Notes: a model not told the origin generated them from the sequence alone. Shown: positions 1-7,023, numbered from the stretch's first letter. The stretch is 14,387 nucleotides of DNA from Butyrivibrio sp. (GCA_024690635.1 JAILOW010000194.1:1-14387); one strand, 5' to 3'. Program-made: numbers and translations.

Positions 1-422
1 ACGCCTGCTCAATGATGTCAGAGTTTGGACGTGAGACGGTATCTGCCTATGCTGCAGCAAAGGGTGGACTTAAGATGCTCACAAGAAACATCTGCTCTGA
101 ATACGGCCAGTACAACATTCAGTGCAATGCCATCGGCCCCGGCTACATCGCAACACCTCAGACAGCGCCTCTTCGTGAGAAGCAGCCTGACGGATCCATG
201 CATCCTTTTGACAGATTTATCCGTTCCAAGACACCTGCCCAGAGATGGGGAAAAACAGAGGACCTTATGGGCCTTGCAGTATTCCTTGCTTCAGGTGCTT
301 CAGATTTTATCAACGGTCAGGTGATCTATATCGACGGCGGTATCTCAGCTTATATCGGACAGGATCCCAACAACCTTGATCCTTCCAGGTTTGAGGATAT
401 CGACGAGAGTACAGCGCAGTAA
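1..422 (+). CDS. KduD/gluconate 5-dehydrogenase-type SDR oxidoreductase (3' part only)
   Basis: This is the C-terminal part of a cytoplasmic NAD(P)-dependent short-chain dehydrogenase; the gene begins before the window and reads in frame from base 3. The visible part starts in the catalytic segment: serine-containing strand (SMMSEFG), then the SDR catalytic Tyr and Lys in SAYAAAKGG. It continues with the NAIGPGYIATPQT loop and ends with the FINGQVIYIDGG motif typical of SDR C-termini. A short tail follows (QDPNNLDPSRFEDID). Family knowledge: very similar proteins are annotated gluconate 5-dehydrogenase and often sit beside kduI, acting like KduD to reduce 2,5-diketo-3-deoxygluconate to KDG. 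The two genes downstream use KDG and KDPG, which supports the uronate role over gluconate. The Rossmann glycine motif lies outside the window. The ATG at 12 is internal, not the true start. Confidence 0.9.
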   Translation, partial: ACSMMSEFGRETVSAYAAAKGGLKMLTRNICSEYGQYNIQCNAIGPGYIATPQTAPLREKQPDGSMHPFDRFIRSKTPAQRWGKTEDLMGLAVFLASGASDFINGQVIYIDGGISAYIGQDPNNLDPSRFEDIDESTAQ

Positions 423-457
423 TTTTAAATAATATACATTAAAGAAAGGCAATAACC

Positions 458-1420
458 ATGGATAAGATTTGTGAAGAACTTTATAAGATCGGAATCGTGC
501 CTGTCATCGCCATTGATGATGCAAAAGACGCAGAGCCTCTTGCACAGGCGCTGATAAAGGGCGGACTTCCCGCAGCTGAGGTTACTTTCCGTACCGATGC
601 AGCTGAGGAAGCCATCAGGATCATTTCTCAGAAATTTCCTGAGATGATCGTAGGAGCAGGAACAGTGTTAAATGCAGAGCAGGCTGACCGTGCCAAGGCT
701 GCAGGAGCAAAGTTCATTGTAAGCCCCGGATTTAACAGATCAAACGTAGAATACATTCAGAGCATCGGTGTTCCTGTGGTACCCGGAACAGCTACTCCCG
801 GAGAGGTTGAGCAGGCTATCGAGCTTGGACTTGACTGCGTAAAGTTCTTCCCTGCTGAGCAGAACGGCGGTATCGCCAAGATCAAGGCCATGGCTGCGCC
901 TTATACCAAGATGCATTTCATGCCTACAGGCGGCGTAAACAAAAATAATTTAAACGACTACCTCTCATTTGGCAAGGTATTCTGCTGCGGCGGAAGCTGG
1001 ATGGTTAAAAAAGACCTTATTGCAGCAGGAAAGTTCGATGAGATCGAAGCCATGACAAGAGACGCCGTAAACGCTATGCTTGGCTTTACAATGAAGCATG
1101 TCGGCATCAATACAGAAAGCGCTGAGGCTGCAGAGGCTACAGCAGATAAGTTTGACTCTCTCTTTGGATTTACCAAGAAGGTAGGTAATTCATCTGTCTT
1201 TGCGGGATCCGTTGTAGAAGTTATGAAATCTCAGGGACGCGGCAAGTGCGGACACATTGCCATCGGAACAAATAACGTTGACAGAGCTGTTTATCATCTT
1301 TCCAAGCAGGGTGTTAAGTTTGATGAATCATCCTTTAGCTTTGATAATGACGGACATCTTAAGGTTGCATATCTTGCTGATGACTTTGGCGGATTTGCAG
1401 TTCATCTTGTTAAAAATTGA
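458..1420 (+). CDS. eda: KDPG/KHG aldolase with fused C-terminal VOC domain
   Basis: Class I aldolase that cleaves 2-keto-3-deoxy-6-phosphogluconate to pyruvate and glyceraldehyde-3-phosphate (and, in the family, 4-hydroxy-2-oxoglutarate). Residues 1-210 are the TIM-barrel aldolase: Glu41 and Arg45 in AAEVTFRTD, the GAGTVLN strand, the VVPGTATPGE loop, the Schiff-base Lys129 in DCVKFFPAE, and the phosphate-binding MPTGGV. A plain Eda is about 200-215 residues; this protein has 320. The extra part (about 212-320) reads as a glyoxalase/VOC-type domain. Start: ATG 458 preceded by an AGAAAGGC Shine-Dalgarno about 8 nt upstream. It lies 35 nt after the SDR gene and 33 nt before kdgK with no terminator on either side, so the three are probably one operon. 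The aldolase call is firm; the role of the tail is unknown. Confidence 0.95.
   Translation: MDKICEELYKIGIVPVIAIDDAKDAEPLAQALIKGGLPAAEVTFRTDAAEEAIRIISQKFPEMIVGAGTVLNAEQADRAKAAGAKFIVSPGFNRSNVEYIQSIGVPVVPGTATPGEVEQAIELGLDCVKFFPAEQNGGIAKIKAMAAPYTKMHFMPTGGVNKNNLNDYLSFGKVFCCGGSWMVKKDLIAAGKFDEIEAMTRDAVNAMLGFTMKHVGINTESAEAAEATADKFDSLFGFTKKVGNSSVFAGSVVEVMKSQGRGKCGHIAIGTNNVDRAVYHLSKQGVKFDESSFSFDNDGHLKVAYLADDFGGFAVHLVKN
1091..1417 (+). other. VOC/glyoxalase-like domain fused to KDPG aldolase
   Basis: This is the part of the Eda fusion encoding residues 212-320. The pattern suggests two beta-alpha-beta-beta-beta modules: one beginning at KHVGINT, the other at CGHIAIGT, each followed by a helix (AAEATADKFDSLFGF; NVDRAVYHLSKQG). 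VOC enzymes bind a metal through one residue at the first and one at the last strand of each module. Here the matching positions hold His214, Glu254, His266 and His317, so a metal site could be complete. I assign positions by eye, without a structure. No substrate can be read from the sequence. Confidence 0.7.
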
Positions 1421-1453
1421 AATTTATAAATATATAAATGAAAGGGAAAGACT

Positions 1454-2479
1454 ATGGCAAAGAAAGTTATTACATTCGGTGAGATCATGCTGCGTCTGCA
1501 GCCTGACAATTATCTGAGATTTGTTCAGGTAGATCATCTTGAGGCTACCTTCGGAGGCGGAGAAGCAAACGTATCTGTTTCTCTTGCAAACTACGGACTT
1601 GACAGCGTATATGTAACAAAGCTCCCTTCACACGAGATCGGACAGGCAGCTGTTAATTCTCTTCGCAAGTACGGCGTTGATACCTCCAAGATCACAAGAG
1701 GCGGCGACAGAGTAGGTATCTACTTCAATGAAAAGGGTGCTTCACAGAGAGGCTCCAAGTGCATCTACGACAGAGCACATTCAGCTATCGCTGAGGCTGT
1801 TCCTTCTGACTTTGACTGGGACGAGATCTTTAAAGACGCAGAGTGGTTCCACTTTACCGGTATCACTCCCGCTGTAAGCGACAGTCTTGCAGCTATCACA
1901 CTTGAGGCTGTAAAGAAGGCTAAAGAGCACGGCCTTACAGTATCCTGCGACCTCAACTACAGAGGAAAACTATGGAGCAAAGAAAAGGCAGGAAAGGTTA
2001 TGGCAGAGCTTTGCCAGTATGTTGATGTTTGTATCGCAAACGAAGAGGATGCCGGCGATGTATTTGGAATCAAGGCTTCTTCCACAGACGTTACAACAGG
2101 AAAGCTCAACAGAGAAGGCTATATCGAGGTTGCCAAGCAGCTCACAGACAGATTTGGATTTAAGAAGGTTGCCATCACTCTTCGTGAGTCTATTTCAGCC
2201 AATGACAATAACTGGAGCGCTATGCTTTACACAGACGGAGAGGCTTACTTCTCCAAAAAGTACGCACTTCACATCGTTGACCGTGTGGGCGGCGGAGATT
2301 CCTTCGGCGGCGGACTTATCTACAGCTGCGTCAACGGCTTTGGACCTCAGGAGACAATTGAGTTTGCAGTTGCTGCATCTGCTCTTAAGCACTCAATTGA
2401 AGGAGACTTCAACCTTGTAACCGTTGATGAGGTTAAAAAGCTTGCAGGCGGAGACGGATCAGGACGTATCCAGAGATAA
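1454..2479 (+). CDS. kdgK: 2-keto-3-deoxygluconate kinase (PfkB family)
   Basis: Cytoplasmic sugar kinase that phosphorylates KDG to KDPG with ATP, supplying the aldolase encoded just upstream. It has 341 residues, slightly long for the 310-340 usual in the family. The N-terminal ribokinase features are ITFGEIMLRLQP and the substrate glycine motif FGGGEANVSVSLANYG (33-48). The second PfkB signature is at 276-290, where GGGDSFGGG carries the catalytic base Asp282 and the anion-hole glycines; most relatives read GAGD, so the second Gly is a mild variant. ANEEDA (195-200) matches the family's metal/phosphate-proximal NxxE motif. Start: ATG 1454 behind AAGGGA about 6 nt upstream. A hairpin terminator begins 29 nt after the stop, making this the last gene of the operon. 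Other PfkB sugar kinases are possible by sequence alone, but the neighbours fix the call. Confidence 0.93.
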   Translation: MAKKVITFGEIMLRLQPDNYLRFVQVDHLEATFGGGEANVSVSLANYGLDSVYVTKLPSHEIGQAAVNSLRKYGVDTSKITRGGDRVGIYFNEKGASQRGSKCIYDRAHSAIAEAVPSDFDWDEIFKDAEWFHFTGITPAVSDSLAAITLEAVKKAKEHGLTVSCDLNYRGKLWSKEKAGKVMAELCQYVDVCIANEEDAGDVFGIKASSTDVTTGKLNREGYIEVAKQLTDRFGFKKVAITLRESISANDNNWSAMLYTDGEAYFSKKYALHIVDRVGGGDSFGGGLIYSCVNGFGPQETIEFAVAASALKHSIEGDFNLVTVDEVKKLAGGDGSGRIQR

Positions 2480-2508
2480 ATTTAACCAAAAACATAAAAA
2501 AAACATTA

Positions 2509-2545
2509 AAAAGCGCCTTTGCATATTTTATTGCAGGGCGCTTTT
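2509..2545 (+). terminator. Rho-independent terminator after kdgK
   Basis: Perfect 9-bp inverted repeat: AAAAGCGCC at 2509-2517 pairs with GGCGCTTTT at 2537-2545. The 19-nt loop can pair further through its own GCA/TGC. The A-rich left arm and T-rich right arm suit termination of the uronate operon; the tail after the T4 run continues AT-rich. It separates the operon from the c-di-GMP genes. Confidence 0.88.
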
Positions 2546-2549
2546 AAAT

Positions 2550-2577
2550 TATAATTAAAATGATGGCATATTATAAT
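2550..2577 (+). promoter_or_regulatory. Possible promoter region of the c-di-GMP/GH35 operon
   Basis: Two exact TATAAT hexamers lie in this AT-rich stretch, at 2550-2555 and 2572-2577. The first is the better -10 candidate, because transcription from the second would start inside or at the ribosome binding site. Neither has a convincing TTGACA-like -35 at 16-18 bp, so the call rests only on the -10 boxes and on position between a terminator and a gene start. Confidence 0.3.
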
Positions 2578-2580
2578 TAC

Positions 2581-2587
2581 AGGATGG
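2581..2587 (+). promoter_or_regulatory. Shine-Dalgarno that selects a TTG start
   Basis: AGGATGG at 2581-2587 lies 7 nt before TTG 2595. The ATG inside it (2584) is out of frame. In the reading frame there is a stop (TAA) at 2574 and no other start before residue 42, so TTG is the only start that keeps the first membrane segment. Confidence 0.65.
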
Positions 2588-2594
2588 TATCTCA

Positions 2595-3758
2595 TTGGAT
2601 ATTCAAGGATGGATCATACTAAATTTTTATACAGCGCTTCTGTTGGTTTTACTCCTTATTTTTGAGAGTAAAAATTCCCATACCCTTTCAGGTGACAGAT
2701 TCAGACAGCTTGACGTGATGACTCTTGTTTTGCTGGTTGCTGAGACTATTGGTCACCTTGGAGAGATGTACCCTGACCAGCTTCTGGTACTTACCAAGAT
2801 CGGATATTATGTTATCTATGCACTTGACCCTGCGGATTATCTTTTTGCTATTTTATACATCAACTGCTGGATGGACAACAAGGATCAGCGGGGCAAAAAA
2901 ACATTCAGGGCAGCCTTTGATATTTTTGTCTTTGTAAACTTCTTTCTTGTTACTATCTCGGCACTTTTTGATCTTAGATGGTTCTATTATTTCGATGGCA
3001 ATGAATACATAAGAGGTCCTCTTTTCATGATAAGAGGAGCCCTTTTGCTTATCTTTTGCTGCCTCACATCTCTTTATACCATTATTTACAGAAAGAGTAT
3101 TTTTGAAGATTACAGAAGACCCATATTTGCCCTTCCTACACTGGCATTTGTGGGGGCACTTCTTCAGATTTTTTTCTCCAATCTGAACATGACCTATGCC
3201 TCAATATCCATAGGCCTTCTTATACTGTTTTTCCTTCTTCAGGCCAAAAACCTGGACATCGATTATCTTACAGGTGTCCTTAACAGGAGAGGCCTTGATA
3301 TGAGGCTTGAAGATGCCGTGAAAAACTCCATCTCAACAGGAAGACGTTTTTCAGCCATTATGCTGGATCTTGACAGGTTCAAGAGTATAAACGATAACTA
3401 CGGCCACAGCGAAGGCGATGTGGCGCTTAAGCTTGTGGCGGAGACTTTACATGAGGTCTTTCCGGAGAACTCAGCCATAGGGCGTTTTGGCGGAGATGAG
3501 TTCTGCGTTGTGACAAATATCTCGGAAGAGAGTAAACTAAATGAAGTTATTGAAATCGTGAAGGATGAACTTGAGATCTGGAATTACAAGAGCAATAAGC
3601 CCTACGAGGTAGAGATAAGTACCGGCGGCATGGTCTATGACCCGGCTACGAGGATGACTGCCAAGGAATTCCAGATGGCAATAGACGAGCTGATGTATCA
3701 GGAAAAGAGAAAACATCATCTCAAGGACAACAGAAGGGACAGCAAGGATGAAGCTTGA
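2595..3758 (+). CDS. Membrane diguanylate cyclase (7TM-GGDEF)
   Basis: Makes cyclic di-GMP from two GTP at the inner face of the membrane. Residues 1-218 hold about seven hydrophobic segments (roughly 5-24, 39-56, 64-92 as one or two spans, 107-125, 142-165, 178-195, 201-217), a probable ligand- or membrane-state-sensing module that I cannot name. The cyclase starts at DYLTGVLNRRG (223-233). It has the metal site in MLDLDRFKSINDNYGHSEGD (Asp258 and following) and an intact GGDEF at 299-303, so it should be active. The product-inhibition I-site (RxxD upstream of GGDEF) is replaced by PENS at 290-293, so classical feedback is not expected. Translation starts at TTG, which may keep expression low. 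The last 11 bp overlap the next gene, a c-di-GMP phosphodiesterase; the two are surely cotranscribed and probably translationally coupled. Confidence 0.92.
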   Translation: MDIQGWIILNFYTALLLVLLLIFESKNSHTLSGDRFRQLDVMTLVLLVAETIGHLGEMYPDQLLVLTKIGYYVIYALDPADYLFAILYINCWMDNKDQRGKKTFRAAFDIFVFVNFFLVTISALFDLRWFYYFDGNEYIRGPLFMIRGALLLIFCCLTSLYTIIYRKSIFEDYRRPIFALPTLAFVGALLQIFFSNLNMTYASISIGLLILFFLLQAKNLDIDYLTGVLNRRGLDMRLEDAVKNSISTGRRFSAIMLDLDRFKSINDNYGHSEGDVALKLVAETLHEVFPENSAIGRFGGDEFCVVTNISEESKLNEVIEIVKDELEIWNYKSNKPYEVEISTGGMVYDPATRMTAKEFQMAIDELMYQEKRKHHLKDNRRDSKDEA

Positions 3759-5007
3759 AAAAGCAGCTGAGACATTGCTTGTATTTATAGCAGCACTCAT
3801 CATTATCGTAACTGCATATTTCGCTGAAAGGGTGGGAGTTGCCAACAATGTATCTTCGGAATACATAGCTGACATCAGCCTTACCGGAACAAGGCTTTCG
3901 GAAGAAGTTTATGCCACCATGACAAGGTCTGGAACATGGGAGATCGTCGGGGGCTACGGAAGTCAGTATGACTTTGTCTTATACAACGACGGAGCACTTG
4001 ATATCAGCAACTGGAAGATGTTTCTTGAGATCCCTGAGGGCGCAAGCCTTGAGGGCTGTTGGAATGCCGCTGCAACTCAGCAGGGGCGGACGGTGACTCT
4101 TTCTCCGGAGTTTTACAACATATCCCTTAAGGCAAAGGACAACGTAAGCTTTGGACTTATCCTTAATACAAAAGAGATGTTCTATCCCACAGAGATCACA
4201 TTTATGGGATACAAGACAGCCATGTCCGGTGGATCGATCTTCAGAAAGCTCATTTATCTGGCTTTTGTGATCTGGGTAATTCTTTTTACAGGCTTTTTCG
4301 TTACAAGATTCAATCTGAAAAATTATCGTGAGAGACAAAAGAATGACGTAAGGGTCATCCTTCAGTCAATGAATACTTTCATCAGCTTTATTGATGCAAA
4401 AGACCCTTATACCAGGGGCCATTCAAGGCGTGTTGCCATGTACGCGGCAGAACTTGCCAAGAGGATGAGACTTTCCGAGGATGAGATACAGAATATTTAT
4501 TATGCAGGTCTTTTACATGATGCAGGTAAGATCAGTGTTCCCGACGCTGTGCTGAATAAGCCCGGCAAGCTTACCGATGAGGAAAGAAAACTTATCCAGA
4601 ACCACACTGTTGCGGGAGGTAAGATGCTCAAGCAGCTTTCATCTCTTCGCGGTATCAGGGAGACAGCTCTTTATCATCATGAAAGATACGATGGCAAGGG
4701 CTATCCCGAGGGGCTTAGGGGAGAAGAGATACCTCTTTATGCAAGGATTGTCGGAGTTGCGGATTCCTACGATGCCATGTCAAGCTCAAGAGTTTACAGA
4801 AGACATCTTAATAAGGACGAGATCATCGATGAGATCCAGAAGGGATCCGGAACGCAGTTTGATCCCAATATCGTGCCTTATATGGTTGATATGATTAACG
4901 ACGGATATGTTAACGTGGTCAAGATGGAGACTGTGGAAAGCGATGATTCTTCAACGGGCTTCCACCTTACTGAGGATGATATCCCCGGTGTTTATATGGG
5001 ATTTTGA
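3748..5007 (+). CDS. Transmembrane HD-GYP c-di-GMP phosphodiesterase with CBM2-like sensor domain
   Basis: Predicted to hydrolyse cyclic di-GMP, opposing the cyclase encoded just before it. Topology: membrane segment 8-26, extracellular domain about 30-165, membrane segment 167-187 followed by basic residues (RFNLKNYRERQK), then a cytoplasmic HD-GYP domain at about 205-395 with no HAMP between. The catalytic signature is complete: His225 (RGHS), His257-Asp258 in LLHDAGK, His286, His310-His311 in YHHERYDGKGYP (GYP at 318-320) and Asp339 in VADSYDAM. The extracellular part resembles a family 2 carbohydrate-binding module, described separately. Start: ATG 3748, inside the end of the cyclase gene, with AAGGGAC about 10 nt upstream. 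The GH35 gene follows after 42 nt without a terminator. The HD-GYP assignment is firm; the ligand of the sensor is an inference. Confidence 0.93.
   Translation: MKLEKAAETLLVFIAALIIIVTAYFAERVGVANNVSSEYIADISLTGTRLSEEVYATMTRSGTWEIVGGYGSQYDFVLYNDGALDISNWKMFLEIPEGASLEGCWNAAATQQGRTVTLSPEFYNISLKAKDNVSFGLILNTKEMFYPTEITFMGYKTAMSGGSIFRKLIYLAFVIWVILFTGFFVTRFNLKNYRERQKNDVRVILQSMNTFISFIDAKDPYTRGHSRRVAMYAAELAKRMRLSEDEIQNIYYAGLLHDAGKISVPDAVLNKPGKLTDEERKLIQNHTVAGGKMLKQLSSLRGIRETALYHHERYDGKGYPEGLRGEEIPLYARIVGVADSYDAMSSSRVYRRHLNKDEIIDEIQKGSGTQFDPNIVPYMVDMINDGYVNVVKMETVESDDSSTGFHLTEDDIPGVYMGF
3925..4173 (+). other. CBM2-like extracellular domain within the HD-GYP protein
   Basis: Residues 60-142 of the HD-GYP protein follow the order of motifs of cellulose-binding family 2 modules. 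These are: an aromatic strand (GTWEIVGGYGSQYDFVLYN), a strand with a buried Trp and a proline-glycine turn (ISNWKMFLEIPEGASLEG), a Trp strand (CWNAAATQQGRTVTLS), an aromatic-Asn turn (PEFYNISL), and a final KAKDNVSFGLIL strand. Matching from memory to CBM2a of Cellulomonas fimi Cex, the three binding-face Trp positions hold Tyr70, Trp105 and Phe122/Tyr123, and Trp89 takes the core Trp place. Aromatic residues are therefore kept on the probable sugar-binding face. Cys104 is the only cysteine, so the usual terminal disulfide of many CBM2 is absent. Confidence 0.68.
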
Positions 5008-5049
5008 CCTGTTTTTGAGGTAAATAATTGGGAAAAAGAGGAAGATGAA

Positions 5050-6918
5050 ATGGGAAAATTTGAGATAAGGGACACCTTTTATTTAAACGGTGAGCCCTTT
5101 AAGGTCATCTCGGGATCCTTTCATTTTTTCAGGACTGTCCCTGAGTACTGGCAGGACAGACTTGAGAAACTGAAGGCCATGGGATGCAACACGGTGGAGA
5201 CTTACATACCGTGGAACCTGATCGAAAGCAAAAAGGGAGAGTTTAATTTTGAGGGCTTTTGCGATGTGGAGAGATTTCTTAAAATGGCCACTGAGCTGGG
5301 GCTCTATATTATTGTAAGGCCTTCTCCTTATATCTGCGCAGAGTGGGAGTTTGGTGGTCTTCCCGCCTGGCTTTTAAAAGACAGAAATATGAGGCTTCGC
5401 GTAAGCTACAAGCCTTTTATTGACGCGGTGGATGAATATTACAGTGTTTTGATGCCAAAGCTTGTTCCTTATCAGATTGGCAATGGCGGGAACATCATTC
5501 TCATGCAGGTTGAGAATGAGTATGGCTATTACGCCAACGACCATGAGTACATGGAGACCATGAGAGATCTCATGAAAAAGCATGGCGTGACGGTTCCCCT
5601 TATAACATCAGACGGACCTTACCATGAGAGCTACAGAGGGGGATCTGTAAAAGAAGCTCATCCCACGGGTAATTTTGGATCAAAGACTTCCGAGCGTTTT
5701 AATGTTTTAAAAGAGTATACTCAGGGCGGACCTTTGATGTGTGCAGAGTTCTGGGTCGGCTGGTTTGACCACTGGGGAAACGGCGGTCATATGAAGGGTA
5801 ACCTTGTTCAGAGCTGCGAGGACCTTGAAGAGATGCTAAAGCAGGGAAATGTCAGCATCTACATGTTTGAGGGCGGTACCAATTTCGGATTCATGAACGG
5901 CTCAAATTATTACGACGAGCTGACTCCCGATGTGACCAGCTATGATTATGATGCCCTTCTTACAGAGGATGGACAGATCACGGAAAAATACAGAAAATAC
6001 CGTGAGATCATAGGAAAGTATGCTCCTGTTCCGAAAGTTAAGCTCTCATCTGAGATTAAGAGAAAAGCCTACGGTGAGCTGTCTGTATGTGAAAAGACAT
6101 CTCTTTTCTCCGTAGTAGATGATATCAGTAAGCCTGTTCATCTTACATATACCACAACCATGGAAGAGCTTGACCAAAACTACGGTTACATCCTGTACAG
6201 ATCACGCCTTCACAGCGAGGCGGGTATAGCAAAGCTCCGCCTTTGGGAGTGCGCTGACAGAGCCAGTGTATTTGTGGATGAAAAGCCGCTTATTACGCTG
6301 TATGACCTTGAACTTAACAAAGAGCATGATATAGCTCTTGATAAATACCTGTCCTGCAGCATGCCTGCCATGCAGCTTGCAGGAAAGTTCATGGCTGAAA
6401 ACGGCCTTACTCCCGAAACAGCCATGGGAGCTATCTCTGAGGCCGGGCTGTCCACCGGCTCTTTTGCGGGATTAAACGAAAAATTCGACATCCTTGTTGA
6501 GAACATGGGAAGAGTAAACTTCGGTCCCCGCATGGAGACACAGAGAAAGGGCATCGGCCGGTGCGTACAGATAAACGGACACATGCACAACGGATGGGAT
6601 ATTTATACACTTCCCCTTGATAACATTGAAAAGATCAATTACTCAAAAGAGTACAAGGAGGGTACACCCTCATTTTACAAATTCAGATTTAACGCTGATG
6701 AATGCTGCGACACCTTCCTTGACTTTACAGGCTGGGGCAAGGGAGTAGCCTTTATCAACGGCTTCAACCTTGGAAGATTCTGGGAAATCGGACCCCAGAA
6801 AAGACTCTACATTCCCGGACCGCTCCTTCGTCATGGAGAAAACGAGATCGTTATCTTCGAGACAGAAGGAAAGGTTGCAGATTCCATTAAGCTTTTTGAT
6901 GAACCTGATATAGGTTGA
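5050..6918 (+). CDS. Glycoside hydrolase family 35 beta-galactosidase
   Basis: Retaining exo-beta-galactosidase that releases terminal galactose from oligosaccharides. It has 622 residues and no signal peptide, so it acts in the cytoplasm on imported sugars. The N-terminal TIM barrel (about 5-325) shows family 35 hallmarks: ISGSFHFFR, TVETYIPWNLIE, RPSPYICAEWEFGGLPAWLL, the acid/base Glu157 in QVENEYG, and the nucleophile Glu233 in CAEFWVGWFDHWG. Two beta-sandwich regions follow (about 345-430 and 477-610), with the conserved FDILVENMGRVNFGP and GVAFINGFNLGRFWEIGPQ. About 40 residues (434-474) seem inserted just before the ILVENMGRVN motif. Start: ATG 5050 with AGAGGAAG just upstream; the ATG at 5045 is out of frame. 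It sits 42 nt behind the HD-GYP gene with no terminator between, so it is probably the last gene of that operon. Beta-1,3 or beta-1,4 preference cannot be read. Confidence 0.95.
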   Translation: MGKFEIRDTFYLNGEPFKVISGSFHFFRTVPEYWQDRLEKLKAMGCNTVETYIPWNLIESKKGEFNFEGFCDVERFLKMATELGLYIIVRPSPYICAEWEFGGLPAWLLKDRNMRLRVSYKPFIDAVDEYYSVLMPKLVPYQIGNGGNIILMQVENEYGYYANDHEYMETMRDLMKKHGVTVPLITSDGPYHESYRGGSVKEAHPTGNFGSKTSERFNVLKEYTQGGPLMCAEFWVGWFDHWGNGGHMKGNLVQSCEDLEEMLKQGNVSIYMFEGGTNFGFMNGSNYYDELTPDVTSYDYDALLTEDGQITEKYRKYREIIGKYAPVPKVKLSSEIKRKAYGELSVCEKTSLFSVVDDISKPVHLTYTTTMEELDQNYGYILYRSRLHSEAGIAKLRLWECADRASVFVDEKPLITLYDLELNKEHDIALDKYLSCSMPAMQLAGKFMAENGLTPETAMGAISEAGLSTGSFAGLNEKFDILVENMGRVNFGPRMETQRKGIGRCVQINGHMHNGWDIYTLPLDNIEKINYSKEYKEGTPSFYKFRFNADECCDTFLDFTGWGKGVAFINGFNLGRFWEIGPQKRLYIPGPLLRHGENEIVIFETEGKVADSIKLFDEPDIG

Positions 6919-6935
6919 TCTGTTGGATCATGAAT

Positions 6936-7023
6936 AGGCCGTAGTATGTTGTATATGCTATCTGCGTCCGAGACAGAGCGAGAGCGTCCCCGTAATGGCA
7001 TATACACATACTACGGCCTTTTT
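6936..7023 (+). terminator. Very long hairpin terminator after the GH35 gene
   Basis: AGGCCGTAGTATG... at 6936-6958 (23 nt) pairs with 6998-7019 (22 nt, ending ACTACGGCCT). The pairing is perfect except for one unpaired base, and TTTTT follows at 7019-7023. The loop is 39 nt (6959-6997), purine-rich, and holds GCGTCC twice (6964-6969 and 6984-6989). It begins 18 nt after the stop codon. No T-tract lies on the other side, so it should work for the + strand only. Confidence 0.82.

Noticed and set aside
12..14. ATG as start of the SDR gene
   Set aside because: The frame stays open to the window edge, no ribosome site is visible, and the residues after it are the middle of the SDR catalytic segment, so the cofactor-binding half must lie upstream.
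2572..2577. Second TATAAT as the main promoter of the cyclase gene
   Set aside because: A transcript starting 6-8 nt downstream would lack most of the Shine-Dalgarno at 2581-2587, and there is no good -35.
3979..4338. 119-codon open frame on the - strand
   Set aside because: Antisense to the HD-GYP gene, whose frame shows clear domain motifs across the same bases.
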